In this document: in pieces, positions 1-11,705 of the stretch
How the letters are laid out: each line of letters begins with the position of its first letter
Position numbering within the stretch: position 1 is the first letter of the stretch
Assembly: GCA_947069175.1 (NCBI GenBank)
Contig: CAMTDV010000023.1
Coordinates: 86,624,391 to 86,688,390, forward strand
Length of the DNA: 64,000 bases
Direction: 5' to 3'
Origin: Scalesia atractyloides
Taxonomy: Eukaryota; Streptophyta; Magnoliopsida; Asterales; Asteraceae
Translations under genes and position numbers: made by a program
Notes under the pieces: generated by a model
What the model was told of the DNA's origin: nothing
What the model saw: only the letters and a program-made list of their open reading frames with translations
Databases searched by the model: none

Positions 1-1861
1 TCAGTCTAGTCTTTGACACGCGCTCATGAAGGGGCGGATTGAACCGGGACACGGACCGTTGTTTATGTAAATAATAAGGTTAGTAAAGTATTTGACTTGT
101 GAATGTTAAATAGAAAGTTATAGACGGAATAATGTTTCCATACGAACAAATGGTAACACAAGTATGACGTGGTTTGGAAGGTTTGACTATTAGAGGTCAA
201 GAAAAGAACGAAATTCTTAGTTCAAACTCAATGTCATTAATCAAGGCGTAGGCGCGTATAGTAAGTAATGTAAAAAAAAACAAAAACAAATCTTGGTGAC
301 CTGCATGAAACAACACGGAGTTTAGCCTAGGAATGTACTTAGTACCATGTAACGGTAACTAACCTAAGACGATGTTAAACTCTCAAGACAAGTATGAATG
401 ACTAAGAAGGAAATAATGTTTGGGCTGTGATAACTATACCTAAGATGAAATGTCTAAGTGAAGTTAGGATGTGAGATTGTAGGAAAGACTTGACATATAT
501 GAATGAAATATGATAATGATGTAACTAATAGTAAACTAACTTGAAGATTGTGTTATAGATGGAACTCGTACATGAATTCAGGTTGAAAATATATTTTTTG
601 GAAAGGATTATGCTATTGGGGCTTGTATAGTGTGCTTGAATGGGTGATACTCGCCATATGTTATATACTTACTCAAATGCGATTAAGAAGTGAATGTACG
701 CTAAAAGTAAAGCATATGAACTTGCTAGTGAATGATGATGTTAATTGAATAACCTTATATGTGGTTGTCAAATGTAAGATAATGGAGACATTAGCATGTG
801 TAAAATTGATTATATGTATTTGTGTATGTAATTAGGTGATTACATGGTTGTATGTATTTCACTAAATGGGTACGAAATGTTTATGGTGCCATTAGCATAA
901 CCGGCTACATTGATATACACATATATTCCTAAGCTGGAAGTTTGCATACTTGATTATTGACTTTTCAAAAAAAAAAAAAAAAAAAAAAAAATCAATGAGT
1001 AGGAGAATAGCATGATTAGAAATCCTAATATGATTGTAAAAATAGAAGGATTGAATGATGCATGATGGATCCTTATATGTTAATCTTGATGATATGTTAA
1101 ATTGTGTGAATTGGGAATGATGCATTGTTGAAAATGTGCGATGTGCTTGTGACAAATGATAAGTGAAAGACAAATGCGAGATATGAACTGGATATGATAT
1201 GTGATATATAAAAATCTTGTGTGCTAACGAGAATGTGAATGTGATGACATGTAAGGATAAGGATAATATCAAGATGACACAAGCACGGAAGGCAACTGGG
1301 TCAAAAGAAGGTGAGGAAGCGATCACGAATATGGATGCTTAATTTAAGTGACTATCGATCTCGCTTTTTATTTTGTTTAGATAAAGTTATTTGTATTTGA
1401 TCAATTGAAATCAAGTAAGGATGTACAAATAAGGAAATTGCTAGGATGAGAATGGTTGTAATGGTCGCTCAATGTCAATCCGGTGAAACCTTAACATAGG
1501 GGCAAATGGGTCAAAAACTTTTAGTAGAAAGATTTAGCCGAAGAACATGTGGATTGGATTGAGAATGGTATGGAATGAATTGAGAACTTGAATAATGATT
1601 TATTTCACGTGTTAGAATCCCCAGAACACACGGTTAGTGAGTAGAAATAACAAAACACAAAATCAGCGTTTAAGCTGTAGAGGAGGTGTGGTATATGTAA
1701 GAACAAAAGAAGAGAAGAAGAAGAAGACCGCCTATTATAGTACGACGTTTAAAGGAAACTAAGTGAATGGTATGCACGGGATGTAATTTAGTTTGTAAAC
1801 CATAGTTAAATGAAGTAAGAAATGAGGGTATGTGTAAACTAGTATGTAAAAGAATCATAAC
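1..1861. other. AT-rich intergenic sequence, no gene seen
   Basis: I see no coding signal on either strand. Open frames on the minus strand are low-complexity Phe/Ile/His/Ser-rich and look accidental. A run of about 24 A residues sits near 967-991. It could be a worn retroposon tail, but I see no element body next to it. The sequence leads directly into a gypsy pol tail at 1862, so part of it may be decayed retrotransposon internal sequence. Confidence 0.5.
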
Positions 1862-2040
1862 CGGTGGCAATAAAAAGCTCATTCGCAACAAGGCTTTTAG
1901 ACAAGTTTTTGGTCCTATGTCAACACCGGAAAGGATCGGATCTTACATGGGAACCCAAGGACGAATGCGCGAGCACTACTCGGAGTTATTCAGTATATAC
2001 GTAGGTTTCAAGGACGAAACCTTCTTTAAGGGGGTAGACA
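1862..2040 (+). pseudogene. Ty3/gypsy pol 3' end (chromodomain tail) plus polypurine tract, remnant
   Basis: This is the last piece of a gypsy polyprotein. One frame reads TWEPKDE and the next reads MREHYSELF, which together resemble the end of a retroelement chromodomain with a one-base frameshift between them. Next comes the pol-LTR junction typical of plant chromoviruses: a GGTTTCAAGGACGAAACC motif, then a polypurine tract (TTTAAGGGGGTAGACA, ending at 2040), then an LTR edge. Everything upstream of the chromodomain has decayed or been lost. It is a dead fragment with no coding capacity. Confidence 0.6.
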
Positions 2041-2397
2041 TATAACACCTCAAAATGCATATATGTGATGATTTTTAGTTTTTTATTTAGAAGGTTATTA
2101 AAGTCTTAATTTTTACGGGAAGTATTGCGAGTGGGGGTAATTAACATAGTTAACTACTAAGGTTATCTTAGTTTTGTTAGGATTGTGACATTATAAGTTA
2201 AAGTAAAGAAACAATGGCTAAGATAGTGTTGGGACATTAGTTTGACATGTCATAAAATAAAAGGGTTGGAAATGTAAAGTGGATAAAACTTGGTGTTATA
2301 ACAAAAAGTGTAGTGTGTATATGTGTGTGGGTTGCAAGAAAGAGAGCAGGAGAGGAGAGAACTCTTCTCCTCCAACAAACAGCAAGATTCAGCAAAA
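2041..2397 (+). mobile_element. gypsy LTR left edge, truncated
   Basis: An LTR edge reading TATAACACC (expected TGTAACACC, one change) follows the polypurine tract of the pol remnant. Only a few hundred bases separate it from a second pol tail, so the LTR is truncated or interrupted. I could not place its right end. Confidence 0.4.
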
Positions 2398-2513
2398 TTG
2401 GATGGGTTCTAGGGCAAAAAAATTTACGGAGGATGAAATGCGAAAATTCTACCTGGCCTTATTTTGTATGTACGCAGGTTTCGGGGACGAAACCTCCCAT
2501 AAGGAGGGTGACT
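2398..2513 (+). pseudogene. second gypsy pol 3' end and polypurine tract, remnant
   Basis: This is a second copy of the same kind of junction, 470 bases after the first. One frame reads EDEMRKFY, a chromodomain-tail signature. It is followed by GGTTTCGGGGACGAAACC, a purine tract (AAGGAGGGTGACT), and an LTR edge TGTAACACCC at 2514. Two pol-LTR junctions in tandem with different sequences suggest two separate degraded insertions rather than one element. Confidence 0.55.
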
Positions 2514-4364
2514 TGTAACACCCAAATTTTTATTATGTCTAGTTATATATATGTTATTAGAAGATACCATAAGTAGTAACTAGAAATATGACCATAGTTA
2601 GTGTATAAGTTAAAATGAGCTAAATATAAGTGTTCATACTAGAGGGGCCAAAAGAGGTAATAGAAGAAAGTTCAGTTTTATAAACAAAAAAAATTACACA
2701 CACACACACACATCAAGTGTGTGTGGCGACCAGAACAAGGCCAGGGGAAGAAGAAAAACCCATCTTTACAAAATCAGGAGAATCAAGAAGAAATTCAAGG
2801 CCTCTTTCTCTGCATGAACACTTAATGATAATCATCTCAACTAGTCTAACAAGAGGTAAGTTAAATTTTGTGATTTGTTGAAGTTTCATAAGTGGGTTAT
2901 GAACAATCTATGAAATTAGATAAAATTAGTATGAATAATTGATATAATCACTATATAGAAGATGAAATGTGCTTGAATTTTTGATTATTTTGATGATTCA
3001 TGATGAAACCCATTTGTGATAGAACTAGAATGATGGTCATGTTAGTGTAATTCATATGGTGCTAATGTAAAAAAATTGAATGTAGTAGAACATTAGTAGA
3101 TGGATGTGTGCTAGATGATGACCATTGTGTGAATTTGATCGATTATGAAAGTGTATGTGATGAAGAAGGAAGAACGTGCATAGAATACTTGTACTTTATG
3201 CTTTGATCTTGGTACGCACACCAAGTGTTTGATGAAATGTTTAGAATAGAGGTTTTTAATGTGATTTTAATGATCAAATGTAATTAAAGTACTAATTGGC
3301 TCATGTCAAGAATGTGAAGAATTACTATATATGCTATGTCAAGAAAAGAATGAGTTGAAAACATAGGATTTAAGCATGTTAAATTTGATATTTTAGGAGT
3401 GAAAGAAGAAGGTACGAGCAATACCGGATCACTATCAAAACGGGACAAAGGTAAGTTCTTATAATTACAAGTACTAGTAGTTATAATGTTTATGTTACAT
3501 TTTTATGTAAAGAATATAAATATGCTTTGGTTACATGAAAATACATGGAAGTTCGATTCGTGCATATGAGTCAAATAAGTAAGAATGACATATGTATGTA
3601 TTGGGTGGGCTCGAACCGGAATTAGAAGTTTGAAGGAATTTGACATCAAAACCTGCTAGAAAGTATATTTGAATGAATGTTAATGAACGGATTATTATGG
3701 TGATCGATATAAGCTTGAATTCCATGTTAGTTAATTATGATATAACTAATTTTGTTGGTATGGTTGTGGGAAGATCATCATGTTAGGTGGCGCAAAGCTT
3801 GGAACGAACACATCATCCGCATATCACGTTTCCGAATTTCATGTTCATACGGGTCAAAACATTTGGTAAATTATGTTTAAAACTTATGTTAGTATGTTAT
3901 TCACTAGTAAATTTTTAAGTAATCATATTTCGCTTTTAAACATTGGGTTTTACATGTTAATGAATGGCAAAACTTTTGTTAAATGTTCATACGGTAGAAA
4001 GATGCGTTAACTTTGACCTCGTGTATGAATGGGCGTTTCATAATTACTTATTAGAGGGATATATATCGACTAGGATTGGGGTTACAAAGCATAGCCACCA
4101 AGAACATATATGGGTGGGAATTATTAACAAACTAGGTCATATTAGTTCCTCCAAAAATCCGAGCCCACAAAAAGAGCCCAAAAGGCTTCATCAATCCTAA
4201 CATCATCAACGGTAAGGTCGGATCCTAAATTCTAAAAATGATACTATTTGAGTTATGACAATTAAAGGAAACTTCAATGTACATGGGATTTTGTAGGAGC
4301 TTGAACTTAAAAGAGAAGTGGATGCAAAGAAAAACCTATTGGCCATAGCATACCTCTTAAACTT
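2514..4364 (+). mobile_element. gypsy LTR left edge and LTR-like noncoding sequence
   Basis: The sequence starts with an intact LTR edge, TGTAACACCC, directly after a polypurine tract. A CA dinucleotide run lies at 2696-2712 and can pair with a GTGTGTG at about 2718, which would form a hairpin in RNA. I see no primer-binding site and no matching right edge, so the extent is a guess. No genes are visible. The 3964-4200 open frame has no recognisable domain. Confidence 0.4.
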
Positions 4365-4972
4365 TGTAACACCCCAATCACCTTGAACTTCTGGCGGAAA
4401 TGTCAAGGAGTCACGTCACAGAATGTTCACCACACAAACGAGTACAAGTAATTGTTTTTTTTTTTAAATTTAAAAGCAATCTAAGGCCCGGGTCTGTTCC
4501 TATATGTAACATCCTTGAAATGTGATACCTAAAACATATGTGAACATAGACGGTCAATAATAAAGTTGGTGAGTGACATAAGTCTTGTGGCCAAATACTT
4601 AACAAAAGTTTTATTGTTGCAATACATTGTTCAACTGCACGAGTTGATGAGAAAAAATGGATTTTGTAGCAAAGTCTATGGCGAAAATTTAGTATTGCAA
4701 TACATTCTTTTTTATAATAAAAGTTTGTGACAAAAACGTATTGTGGATGGCAATATTGTAATACCAAGTAACTTGTGTTAACAAAAATTGTACATTGTAC
4801 TTTGTTTCATCATAACATAAAATCTTCAAGTGATTTAATAACGCTACAATAGGTAATACAATAAGGGCACTTATAAATAGGAAGTACCAACGGTGTATCC
4901 ATCATGCCCTTATCGTGTTACACTCGTCTTGTTATCCTAAATCACTTGTGGTTCTATGTAACACCGCATAAC
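4365..4972. other. LTR-like fragments, no gene
   Basis: A TGTAACACCCC edge at 4365 looks like another gypsy LTR start, and a second (TGTAACACCG) is at 4957. Between them, 4868-4905 closely matches a sequence in the internal tandem repeats of the young element at 28.1-29.1 kb (core GGAAGTACCA, then GTATCCA, next to a TATA-like stretch). This stretch therefore holds a worn relative of that element. Confidence 0.35.
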
Positions 4973-5385
4973 TTTGCACATAAATATTTAGCATAGGAAT
5001 CAATCATTTGAAGTTGTGAAAGTACTTTTAGAAATCCAATCAAGAATTTAGAATAGTACTTTGGGTATCCAGCGAGGATCTGACTTGTGAATAGTACTTT
5101 GTTCCAACACACAAGATTGCACATAAACACTTGACATAGAAACCGGCCAAGAATTTGTGAAAGTGCTTTCAGAAAATAATTTAGAATAGTAGTTTGAGTA
5201 TCCAACAAGGATCTAACTTGTGAATTGTACTTTGTTTCACCACACAAGATTGCACATGAACACTTGGCCTAGAAACCAACCACGAATTTATGAAAGTACT
5301 TTTAGAAATCCAATCAAGGATTAAGAAAAGTACTTTGAGTATCCAACAATGATTTGGGATTTGTACTTTGTTTACCACATAAGTT
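4973..5385. repeat. tandem repeat, about 135-bp unit, three copies
   Basis: Three imperfect units start near 4973, 5113 and 5248. Each begins with a form of TTGCACATAAACACTT, then GTGAAAGTACTTTTAGAAATCC, then a form of GAGTATCCAACAAGGATC and TTGTACTTTGTTTCACCACA. A fourth partial unit trails off near 5400. Minus-strand open frames here simply read through the array. It is probably a minisatellite inside LTR-derived sequence. Confidence 0.7.
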
Positions 5386-6006
5386 GTACACACAAAGAGC
5401 ACTCCGTAAACACATGTGCCATAAGGTATTATTTGACAAAAAATTAGATTGCACATATGAATCACCCCAAAACTATTTGAAAACAGAAAAGTGGGGACTA
5501 TATACTCACAAGTTGCTAAGATGATGTTCCAACACATGCTGGCAAAGCTCAAGTGTTTCCTAGAAATACAGATTTGTTCGTTAAATTTTTGTTGTGATAA
5601 TATTTGTGGATAAATGTGGGTTATGGAAATGTCCTAACTTTGAAGAAGTTTAGATGTTTTTAGAAGGTAGAAATTTTGATAGTCTTAAGTGTTGCTTTGT
5701 AAAATATGTAAAAATAGCAAACTTTGTCAAAAAAATCATGAAACTATCCAGTTTACTAAATCAAAGTGTATTCTACAACTTTTATTTAGAAAGTTTTTCT
5801 GTTTGGAACCTGAAAATGGTCAAAACTATTGATCTTTACAAACTATTCAATTTTGACCATTGGTTTGGTTTTAGACATTTGAGGGTCCAAACAGAGGTGT
5901 TTGTAGAAGTATCATATATTTTTGAAACCGTATTTTGATGAACTTAATCAAAGATAAGAGTTTATTTTTTTTTTCATTAAGTTTTGACCAAGAAATGCTT
6001 GGTTAA
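5386..6006. other. no feature recognised
   Basis: This is AT-rich sequence with no recognisable domain, RNA gene or repeat. The plus-strand frame at 5654-5938 (94 codons) is dominated by Phe, Lys and Val, as expected from AT-rich noncoding DNA, and matches no family I know. Confidence 0.4.
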
Positions 6007-7547
6007 TGTAACACCACAGAATCTGTCCAAACAGGAAGTTTCCATCGGTAGTCTATTAAATGCGCAAAATACGGATATTGATCGAATAGTGGATAGAATG
6101 TGGTTTATAACCATATGAGCAAGGGATCTCATATAACAAGGTTGGTTAAACCTAACATTCTGATTGGAAATTGTTTTGAAGTGTTTCGACTTGTTATGGC
6201 TAGTTTACGCTAATTAACTAGTCGCACGCATAAACACGGGTTTGGATGGTCAAATCGGTCTTATGACAAGTCCAGCATGTCAAAACAAGATTTATGATAT
6301 TATATGATCAGTCTTGAAGTAAGAACAGAGATTATATAAGATTTAAAACCATTTTATGCAAAAAAGGCATTTTTTACATTTTAAAATATATATAGTTGAC
6401 TCGTCATTTAACACATCAAACGATATGATCACAAGGCATAACCTCAGATGGTTATTCTCTATATCCTTATTGTCATATTTTTGGGGTTGATTGGGCCCTA
6501 GGTCGACCAAACGGATGAGATTCGAAACTCAAAGTAAAAGTCAAATTACTTGACTTTCGACTAATAATTTAACACTCAACTATAAATGACGAGTTAACGT
6601 TAGACATGAAAAAACGTGTCTTATAATTTTATACAAACTGATTTGGTGTCAAAACTTTTAGTTCAAAGACTTATAAACTCATTTGTCGTAAAAATACAAT
6701 CTCTATGTTTTTTATTTTTATTTCGTATAAGTTTTACTTGTCGTTTCGCCTACTAAACGTGATCATCAGAAGTTGTAATCCCAAGTGATTAACACCTTCA
6801 TTATTACGATCATGTACAAAATTTTATTTGAACTTTTGGCTCAAAACTAGCTATATAAATGAAATAGACTAGGAGATACACCTACTTGTGTTTGAAAGAA
6901 GAATTAGAACTCAGGAATGAAGGCCTTAAGAGCAAAAACAAACTCCAAGAGTGTTTTTAAGTAGAGAAGAAAAGAATAGTGGAGAACTCAAGGAATTCAA
7001 GTCTATTTATATTGATTTTGGATCAAGAAGGTGATGCCTAGTGTCCAAACATGTTTCACAACCAAATTAGAGGTGGCATGATTTGTGCTAGGTATCAGAA
7101 ATTGAAGATAAGTGGTAATGTTTGGTGATTAGGCCAAAAATTTGCTTATAGGCACCCCTTACGGACCGTATGGGTAGCCTTATAGTCCGTAACGCTTTCA
7201 ATGCAAAATATTTTCATTTTTTGACAGTTTTTGTCCTTAGACCTGTATTATCAACTTTTTGCCAATTTTAACCATTCTAACTTATTGTTTAAGCTATATG
7301 AAGGGTATCAAGGCATGTCTAAGTTAGATTTTGTTCCGGAAATGTTGTGGATATCGTCTTGCTTGGTCATACGATTAAGAAACCCGTAAATAAAATATGG
7401 AATTTTATTAAACAGGAAAATGATCGAAAGTTTAAAATGTTTTGAAAAGTTTCTATTGTTACACACGCAATTCCAAAAAAAACATTGTTTTTCCGGTTGT
7501 TCATCAAACAATGTCAAAGATATATTAGGAGATTTGAAGACTTGACT
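6007..7547 (-). mobile_element. probable gypsy LTR remnant, minus orientation
   Basis: The left edge reads TGTAACACCACAG. The general plan parallels the LTR split between 37.6-39.6 kb and 54.3-55.7 kb: dispersed CAAAACAAG, TCAAAGT and TTAACACC blocks, then a minus-strand TATA (TATAAATA near 7002) followed by purine-rich leader-like sequence. Similarity is patchy, so this would be an old relative. The right edge cannot be placed. The antisense frame at 7308-7559 has no recognisable domain. Confidence 0.35.
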
Positions 7548-8085
7548 TGTGGGCACCAAAGAGGCTAGATTGCAAACACTGAATCAAATTTGAATCTTTA
7601 AAAATGAAAGACTCTTACTCTCTTTGATGACTTCACGGGGAAAATCGGTGAACTTGGATCAGAAGCCCACAATCTTGGATCTACAATTGATGAAAAAGGC
7701 TTATACGAAAACTATAGAATCTTCACAAGGATAGTACATTCGGATTGTTGCTCCAATTGACTAACTAGTTAATCTTATTACCATGCCTTTCAAGAAGCAA
7801 TGGAAAGTTAAAGGCCTACAAAGGATGCATCAAGAATTCATTTAAGAAGGGATTGCGCTTAATAAACTTTTACTCAACAAAGCAGCTGCAAAAAATAAAG
7901 TTAATAAACATAAATGCAAACATTTGTTTATCACGATGACTTTAACGTGACCAGCGTAAAAAACTTGGAAGTCCTAGAAGTTAAAAAGATTTTAAACAAG
8001 GTCAACAAAATAAGAGCCATATAAGATGCTTCAAGTGTAATAAACTATGTCATTTTAATTGATCGAGCACCAGGCAAATGAACCA
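7548..8085 (+). pseudogene. Ty1/copia gag remnant (UBN2-type domain and zinc knuckle)
   Basis: Several short frames line up with a plant copia Gag. ARLQTLNQ is followed in another frame by LFDDFTGKIGELGSEAHNLG, the signature stretch of the UBN2/gag-polypeptide domain. Further on come FQEAMES and LKAYKG, and finally CFKCNKLCH (near 8030), the first part of a CCHC zinc knuckle whose last cysteine is lost behind a stop. At least three stops and frameshifts break the frame. It is plus-strand and has no neighbouring protease or integrase that I can see. The call rests on the order of these short matches. Confidence 0.6.
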
Positions 8086-8992
8086 ACATTAATATGAACA
8101 CAATTCGAGTTTTGAAGAAAGTTGAAGATCTTCGTTGGGCTGCATTTAGTTTATTGCGGAGTATTGTTGGTTAAATCCAATTCTAAACTTTAGGAATCTT
8201 AGTATCATTATTATAAAGTACGTTTAGGATCAAATTAGTTATGATGTGATTAGGAGCGAATAAAGGTGTCATTAGATGTTTAGGAAATTCTGTCATTTCA
8301 GTATGAATAAATAGGGGTCATTCAAAATTACACAATTTGTAATCATTGTACTCGTAATTCATTGTTTCACCATCTGGCTTTTAACTATGCCATCGGTTCA
8401 TCTCTTATTATCCACACGCTCTTCATATTTAAATGACTCCTTAAGCTAATCAAATGATATATTCGTGAGATCATTTAACCTTTAAATAGTTGTCACAACA
8501 TAATCCCAGTGTGCAAATAATATTCGCAATACCTTAACTACCACAGATGGATTGGAAATCTCTTCACCATAAGCTCTATGCTGATTACATATCTCATCAC
8601 TTAATGTGAAATATGATATGACTTAATTGTTACTCATTTTAAGGCTATAAATTGTTGTATTAAGACTGTATTTTCCATTAATGGACTGAGCCGTTAATGT
8701 GCCAGCTTAGCAGTTAACGAAGGGAACACCATGTTATCCAATTAATAGGGTTTGTTAATGGGGTTTTGGTTAATGGGTTAATGGAGGCAATGTGAAAAAA
8801 TCAAACTATTGGGCACGAATTTTCGGTCAAAAAGGAACTCTGTGGTGGGTGGGGTAGCCATTGGTTGGGTTTAAAATAAAAATAAAAAGTTTTTCTCTAA
8901 TTTTCTATGTATACAAATCAAACCAAATTAAAATTACACAATCTTCTACATAATAACACACCTTCAAAATCTAAAATTTCTCAAAAGAAAAT
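8086..8992. other. no gene recognised
   Basis: Noncoding AT-rich sequence. Around 8690-8790 several AATGGGTTAATGG-like repeats occur, just before the MYB/trihelix pseudogene. They might belong to a transposon end, but I could not find a matching inverted copy on the far side. Confidence 0.35.
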
Positions 8993-10234
8993 ATGAACTC
9001 TTCGGATCCAAGACATCCATTTTTTGCAGACGTGTGACGGATTTATAATAACCTATTTTATGCAAACAAACAACTGAACCACCCCTTTGAATGATGTCAA
9101 CAATCTTTCTAATCTCATTTCTTTGATCCAAGGTATTTCAACAAAGTAATGTGTATCATCCTACATAAGATAACGAAGCCTCGCCAAACTTGGAATATAA
9201 TTTGGTGTTAGCTAAATTTTGGAAACACAATTTATTTCCGAGAGAACCGCAGAGTAACCGGTCGACAAACAATGGCATTCAAGTAATCATGCAAGAAAAC
9301 AACGTGGTGGTAACAAGAGTGGCTCCAAGCGAACCGCAGAGTAACGGTCAACAAAGGGATGAGAGGTCGACGAGTGATGAGGAATATGTCTTAGCACAAG
9401 CGTGGCTTCACGTTTCCGAAGACACGATTGTTGGTAATATTTTTTGATACATTATAGTTTTTATACATCTATTTTTATATATTTATTTATATTAAGAGGG
9501 GATGATCAAAGGACAAAGATTTTGGATGAAGATTCGTGCGAAGTTCCACAAAGCCATGGGACGAGAAGAGTACCATGGAGCGGACAAAGTTTCGGGAAAA
9601 TGTACCTATATGACGAAAAGAATCAGTTCATTCAACACGATCCACAAACGGCTTGTTCATAGACACAATCAAGGAATTGGAAGAAATGATTTGGACTATA
9701 TGGTAAAGGCTTATGAGCAATTTAAAGCTCAATGCTATGCACCCTTTGGGATGGAAAGGATATGAGAATTTCTTAGGAAATCCTCAATGTTTTATTATAG
9801 CTACGATACAACCACATAAGTCAAAGTCCATACCATTTAAAACTACATCATCAACCAAGCCAAGTTTCTCCCAAGAGACATCGGATGTCCGTTCGTATAT
9901 AAACTCAAGGAGTTAGACTTGGACGGCGAAACCGAAGAGGAATCGGAGCCGGAACCACTAGTCCGTCCAATGGGGAAAGACAAACGAAAATTGCTACATG
10001 TAAATCCCGAGCATCATCCCGCAAAACTACTACATATAAATCTAATAAAGTTTTGGCTGTTGAAAGTTTATATGAAAATTTGACCGTCTAATCGGGTTTA
10101 GAGAAGACGAACGCATCGCGTTGGACCTTGCTTTCCTTCAAAATAGGCTACTTAGGTTTATCGGAGTAAGATCAAGTGTTTTTTCGAGCAAAGGAAACAA
10201 TAAATTCGTGAACGCCTCTACAAAACGTCTTTGA
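8993..10234 (+). pseudogene. MYB/SANT-like trihelix protein, transposon-associated type, broken
   Basis: The frame opens with MNSSDPRHPFFADV and then hits a stop. After a gap it continues with SDEEYVLAQAWLHVSED, the start of a trihelix (MYB-like) DNA-binding domain, then GQRFWMKIRAKFHKAMG and, in the same frame, TYMTKRISSFNTIHKRL and DYMVKAYEQFKAQCYAPFGM, which cover the second and third helices. An acidic linker (GETEEESEPEP) and RPMGKDKRK follow, then a final ERIALDLAFLQNR. This layout matches the MYB/SANT proteins, often mis-named 'glutathione S-transferase T3-like', that accompany PIF/Harbinger transposases. A GT-AG-like gap at about 9434-9498 may be an intron. Several stops and frameshifts show decay. 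No transposase is next to it. Confidence 0.65.
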
Positions 10235-10560
10235 ATTACTACTAATTTTAATTACTTTCTAGTGCTTTTTTTTCAAGTTTGTTTTATTTTATGTCTTTTT
10301 TTAAATTTTAATGTAACATTTATTTTAAGTCTCTTTTAATTTTAGTGCACTCATTAATATAATGTAGCTTTAGTTTTTTATATGTCACTTATATATGAAA
10401 AATATTAAATAAAAAATCGAATAGTTATTGTTAAATGATTGTAGTGTAGTTATTCGACAACGCCAAGTTAATAGAGAGTTTAGTTATTGGTACTTTACTG
10501 ACTTGACGCTGATGTAGGCAAACTTTTTGTTAGTTAATAGAAATCTTTGTTAATCCGGTA
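10235..10560. other. AT-rich noncoding sequence
   Basis: Short noncoding stretch between the MYB-like pseudogene and the copia gag fragment. It is poor in G and C and contains no recognisable motif. Confidence 0.4.
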
Positions 10561-10913
10561 CATATAGTTTAACACTTGTAACTTAATGTCATCACCTTTG
10601 AAACTGCTGGGTATTTAGTCTGAAGTAAACCCTGTGCATGTGTTGTTGTTGATGGTATTGTAACTTGAATAAAGACAGTATCACGTAGGGTTTGTTGAAT
10701 GATAGCCCAAGCATTCGCATCTTTCTTCATGTTCTCCTCTAGGCTTCCTTGATCTTCATCCCCATGAAAGCCAACTTGCAGAAATTCCCAGAGCTCTTGA
10801 AAACGGAGTGATGTCTTAACGCTTATACTCCAAAACTAATATTCATCACATGTGAAGATTGGAATAAGGGGTTGCATGGTGTAGTCTTGCCATTGACTGA
10901 ATTGTTCAACAAT
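10561..10913 (-). pseudogene. Ty1/copia gag N-terminal fragment
   Basis: On the minus strand, after the primer-binding-like site in the adjoining repeat, the sequence reads IPIFTCDEY, then SLRFQELWEFLQVGF, then KKDANAWAIIQQTLRDTVF and YPAVSKVM. This is the start of a plant copia Gag (DUF4219/UBN2 region). It stops abruptly near 10,560, so only roughly the first hundred residues remain. The fragment continues directly from the copia LTR end at 10,914-11,094. It therefore represents the 5' end of a copia element lying in the same orientation as the neighbouring pararetrovirus. Confidence 0.6.
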
Positions 10914-11094
10914 GAACACAATCTCACACATTCTTTAAACCGGCACTGATACCACAATGTTGGAGTATCCGAGATTACTCACTTGATATATGCTAGAACA
11001 AGTACTTCAGTTTATTCATGACATAGCAGAGCTTAAAAAACCAAGATTTCAATTGAAAGTAAATGTAAAAAAGAAATGCACATTCTTGACCCAG
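10914..11094 (-). repeat. left direct repeat: copia LTR end plus primer-binding site
   Basis: This 181-bp segment recurs at 18,553-18,734 in the same orientation with a few differences. On the minus strand it reads as the end of an LTR (closing with CTCCAACA at 10,958), followed by TTGTGGTATCAGTGCC, a likely primer-binding site for initiator methionine tRNA, and a short leader. The two copies flank the pararetrovirus, so they are either the tip of one copia element duplicated by rearrangement or parts of two insertions. Confidence 0.75.
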
Positions 11095-11340
11095 AGCCAT
11101 GTGCTTTTTTAAGAAAATACTGTTTGTATTTATGAGTCATCAATGATATTAATGAAACATAAAGTTCGTGTTTGTCATTTTGACTAATTTTTTGATAGAA
11201 TAAATCATTTAACTTTGATAGTTATTCGATCTAGTTCTTTGTTTTTTGAAAAATTAATTATTATTAGGAATGCTTAAGGAGAGATTATTATAAATATTTT
11301 TGAATTAAATTAACAGTTAGAAATAAAGCATACCTGTTCT
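11095..11340. other. junction sequence left of the pararetrovirus
   Basis: The first 27 bases (about 11,093-11,119) match, in inverted orientation, the viral sequence just downstream of the primer-binding site at 18,491-18,518. The rest is AT-rich and I could not assign it to virus, copia or host. Confidence 0.4.
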
Positions 11341-11497
11341 TCACATCCGGTTAAGAGAATCTTTGAATTTTCCAAGTGACCAACCCAATCAACCTGTTCC
11401 CTACGGCCTCCTGCCTAAACCGTACTTATATGGCTCCAGGGCTCCAGGTTTTGTAAATTCTTAGAAATAATCATAATGGATAGAAGAAACTGATGTG

Positions 11498-11503
11498 TTT
11501 ATT
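11498..11503 (-). terminator. putative pararetroviral poly(A) signal
   Basis: AATAAA on the minus strand lies about 155 bases downstream of the TATA box. That spacing suits a pararetrovirus, in which the transcript passes the poly(A) signal once and ends on the second pass. Inferred from motif and position only. Confidence 0.45.
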
Positions 11504-11652
11504 TCATAGCTGTTCTTCCCTAAGGAAGAACTTCTTGATATGTACATAATACTCTCCTTTAGCAAGGAGTTTACTCACTCATACACATTACAAGTGGAGA
11601 AAAGGGAAAAAATGATTGAGAATGGGTTGCTAGCTACAAAAATCATTCCACT

Positions 11653-11660
11653 TTATATAG
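11653..11660 (-). promoter_or_regulatory. putative pregenomic RNA promoter TATA box
   Basis: CTATATAAAG on the minus strand lies just after the transactivator gene ends, where the 35S-type promoter of caulimoviruses sits. It looks intact, so this locus could still start transcription even though its genes are broken. Confidence 0.55.
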
Positions 11661-11705
11661 GCAGAGAAGATTTGTACAAAGGACCAAAATGCCCTTCTTA
11701 ATTCA

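Noticed and set aside
5654..5938. 94-codon plus-strand ORF
   Set aside because: AT-driven composition, no recognisable domain, no promoter or neighbour support.
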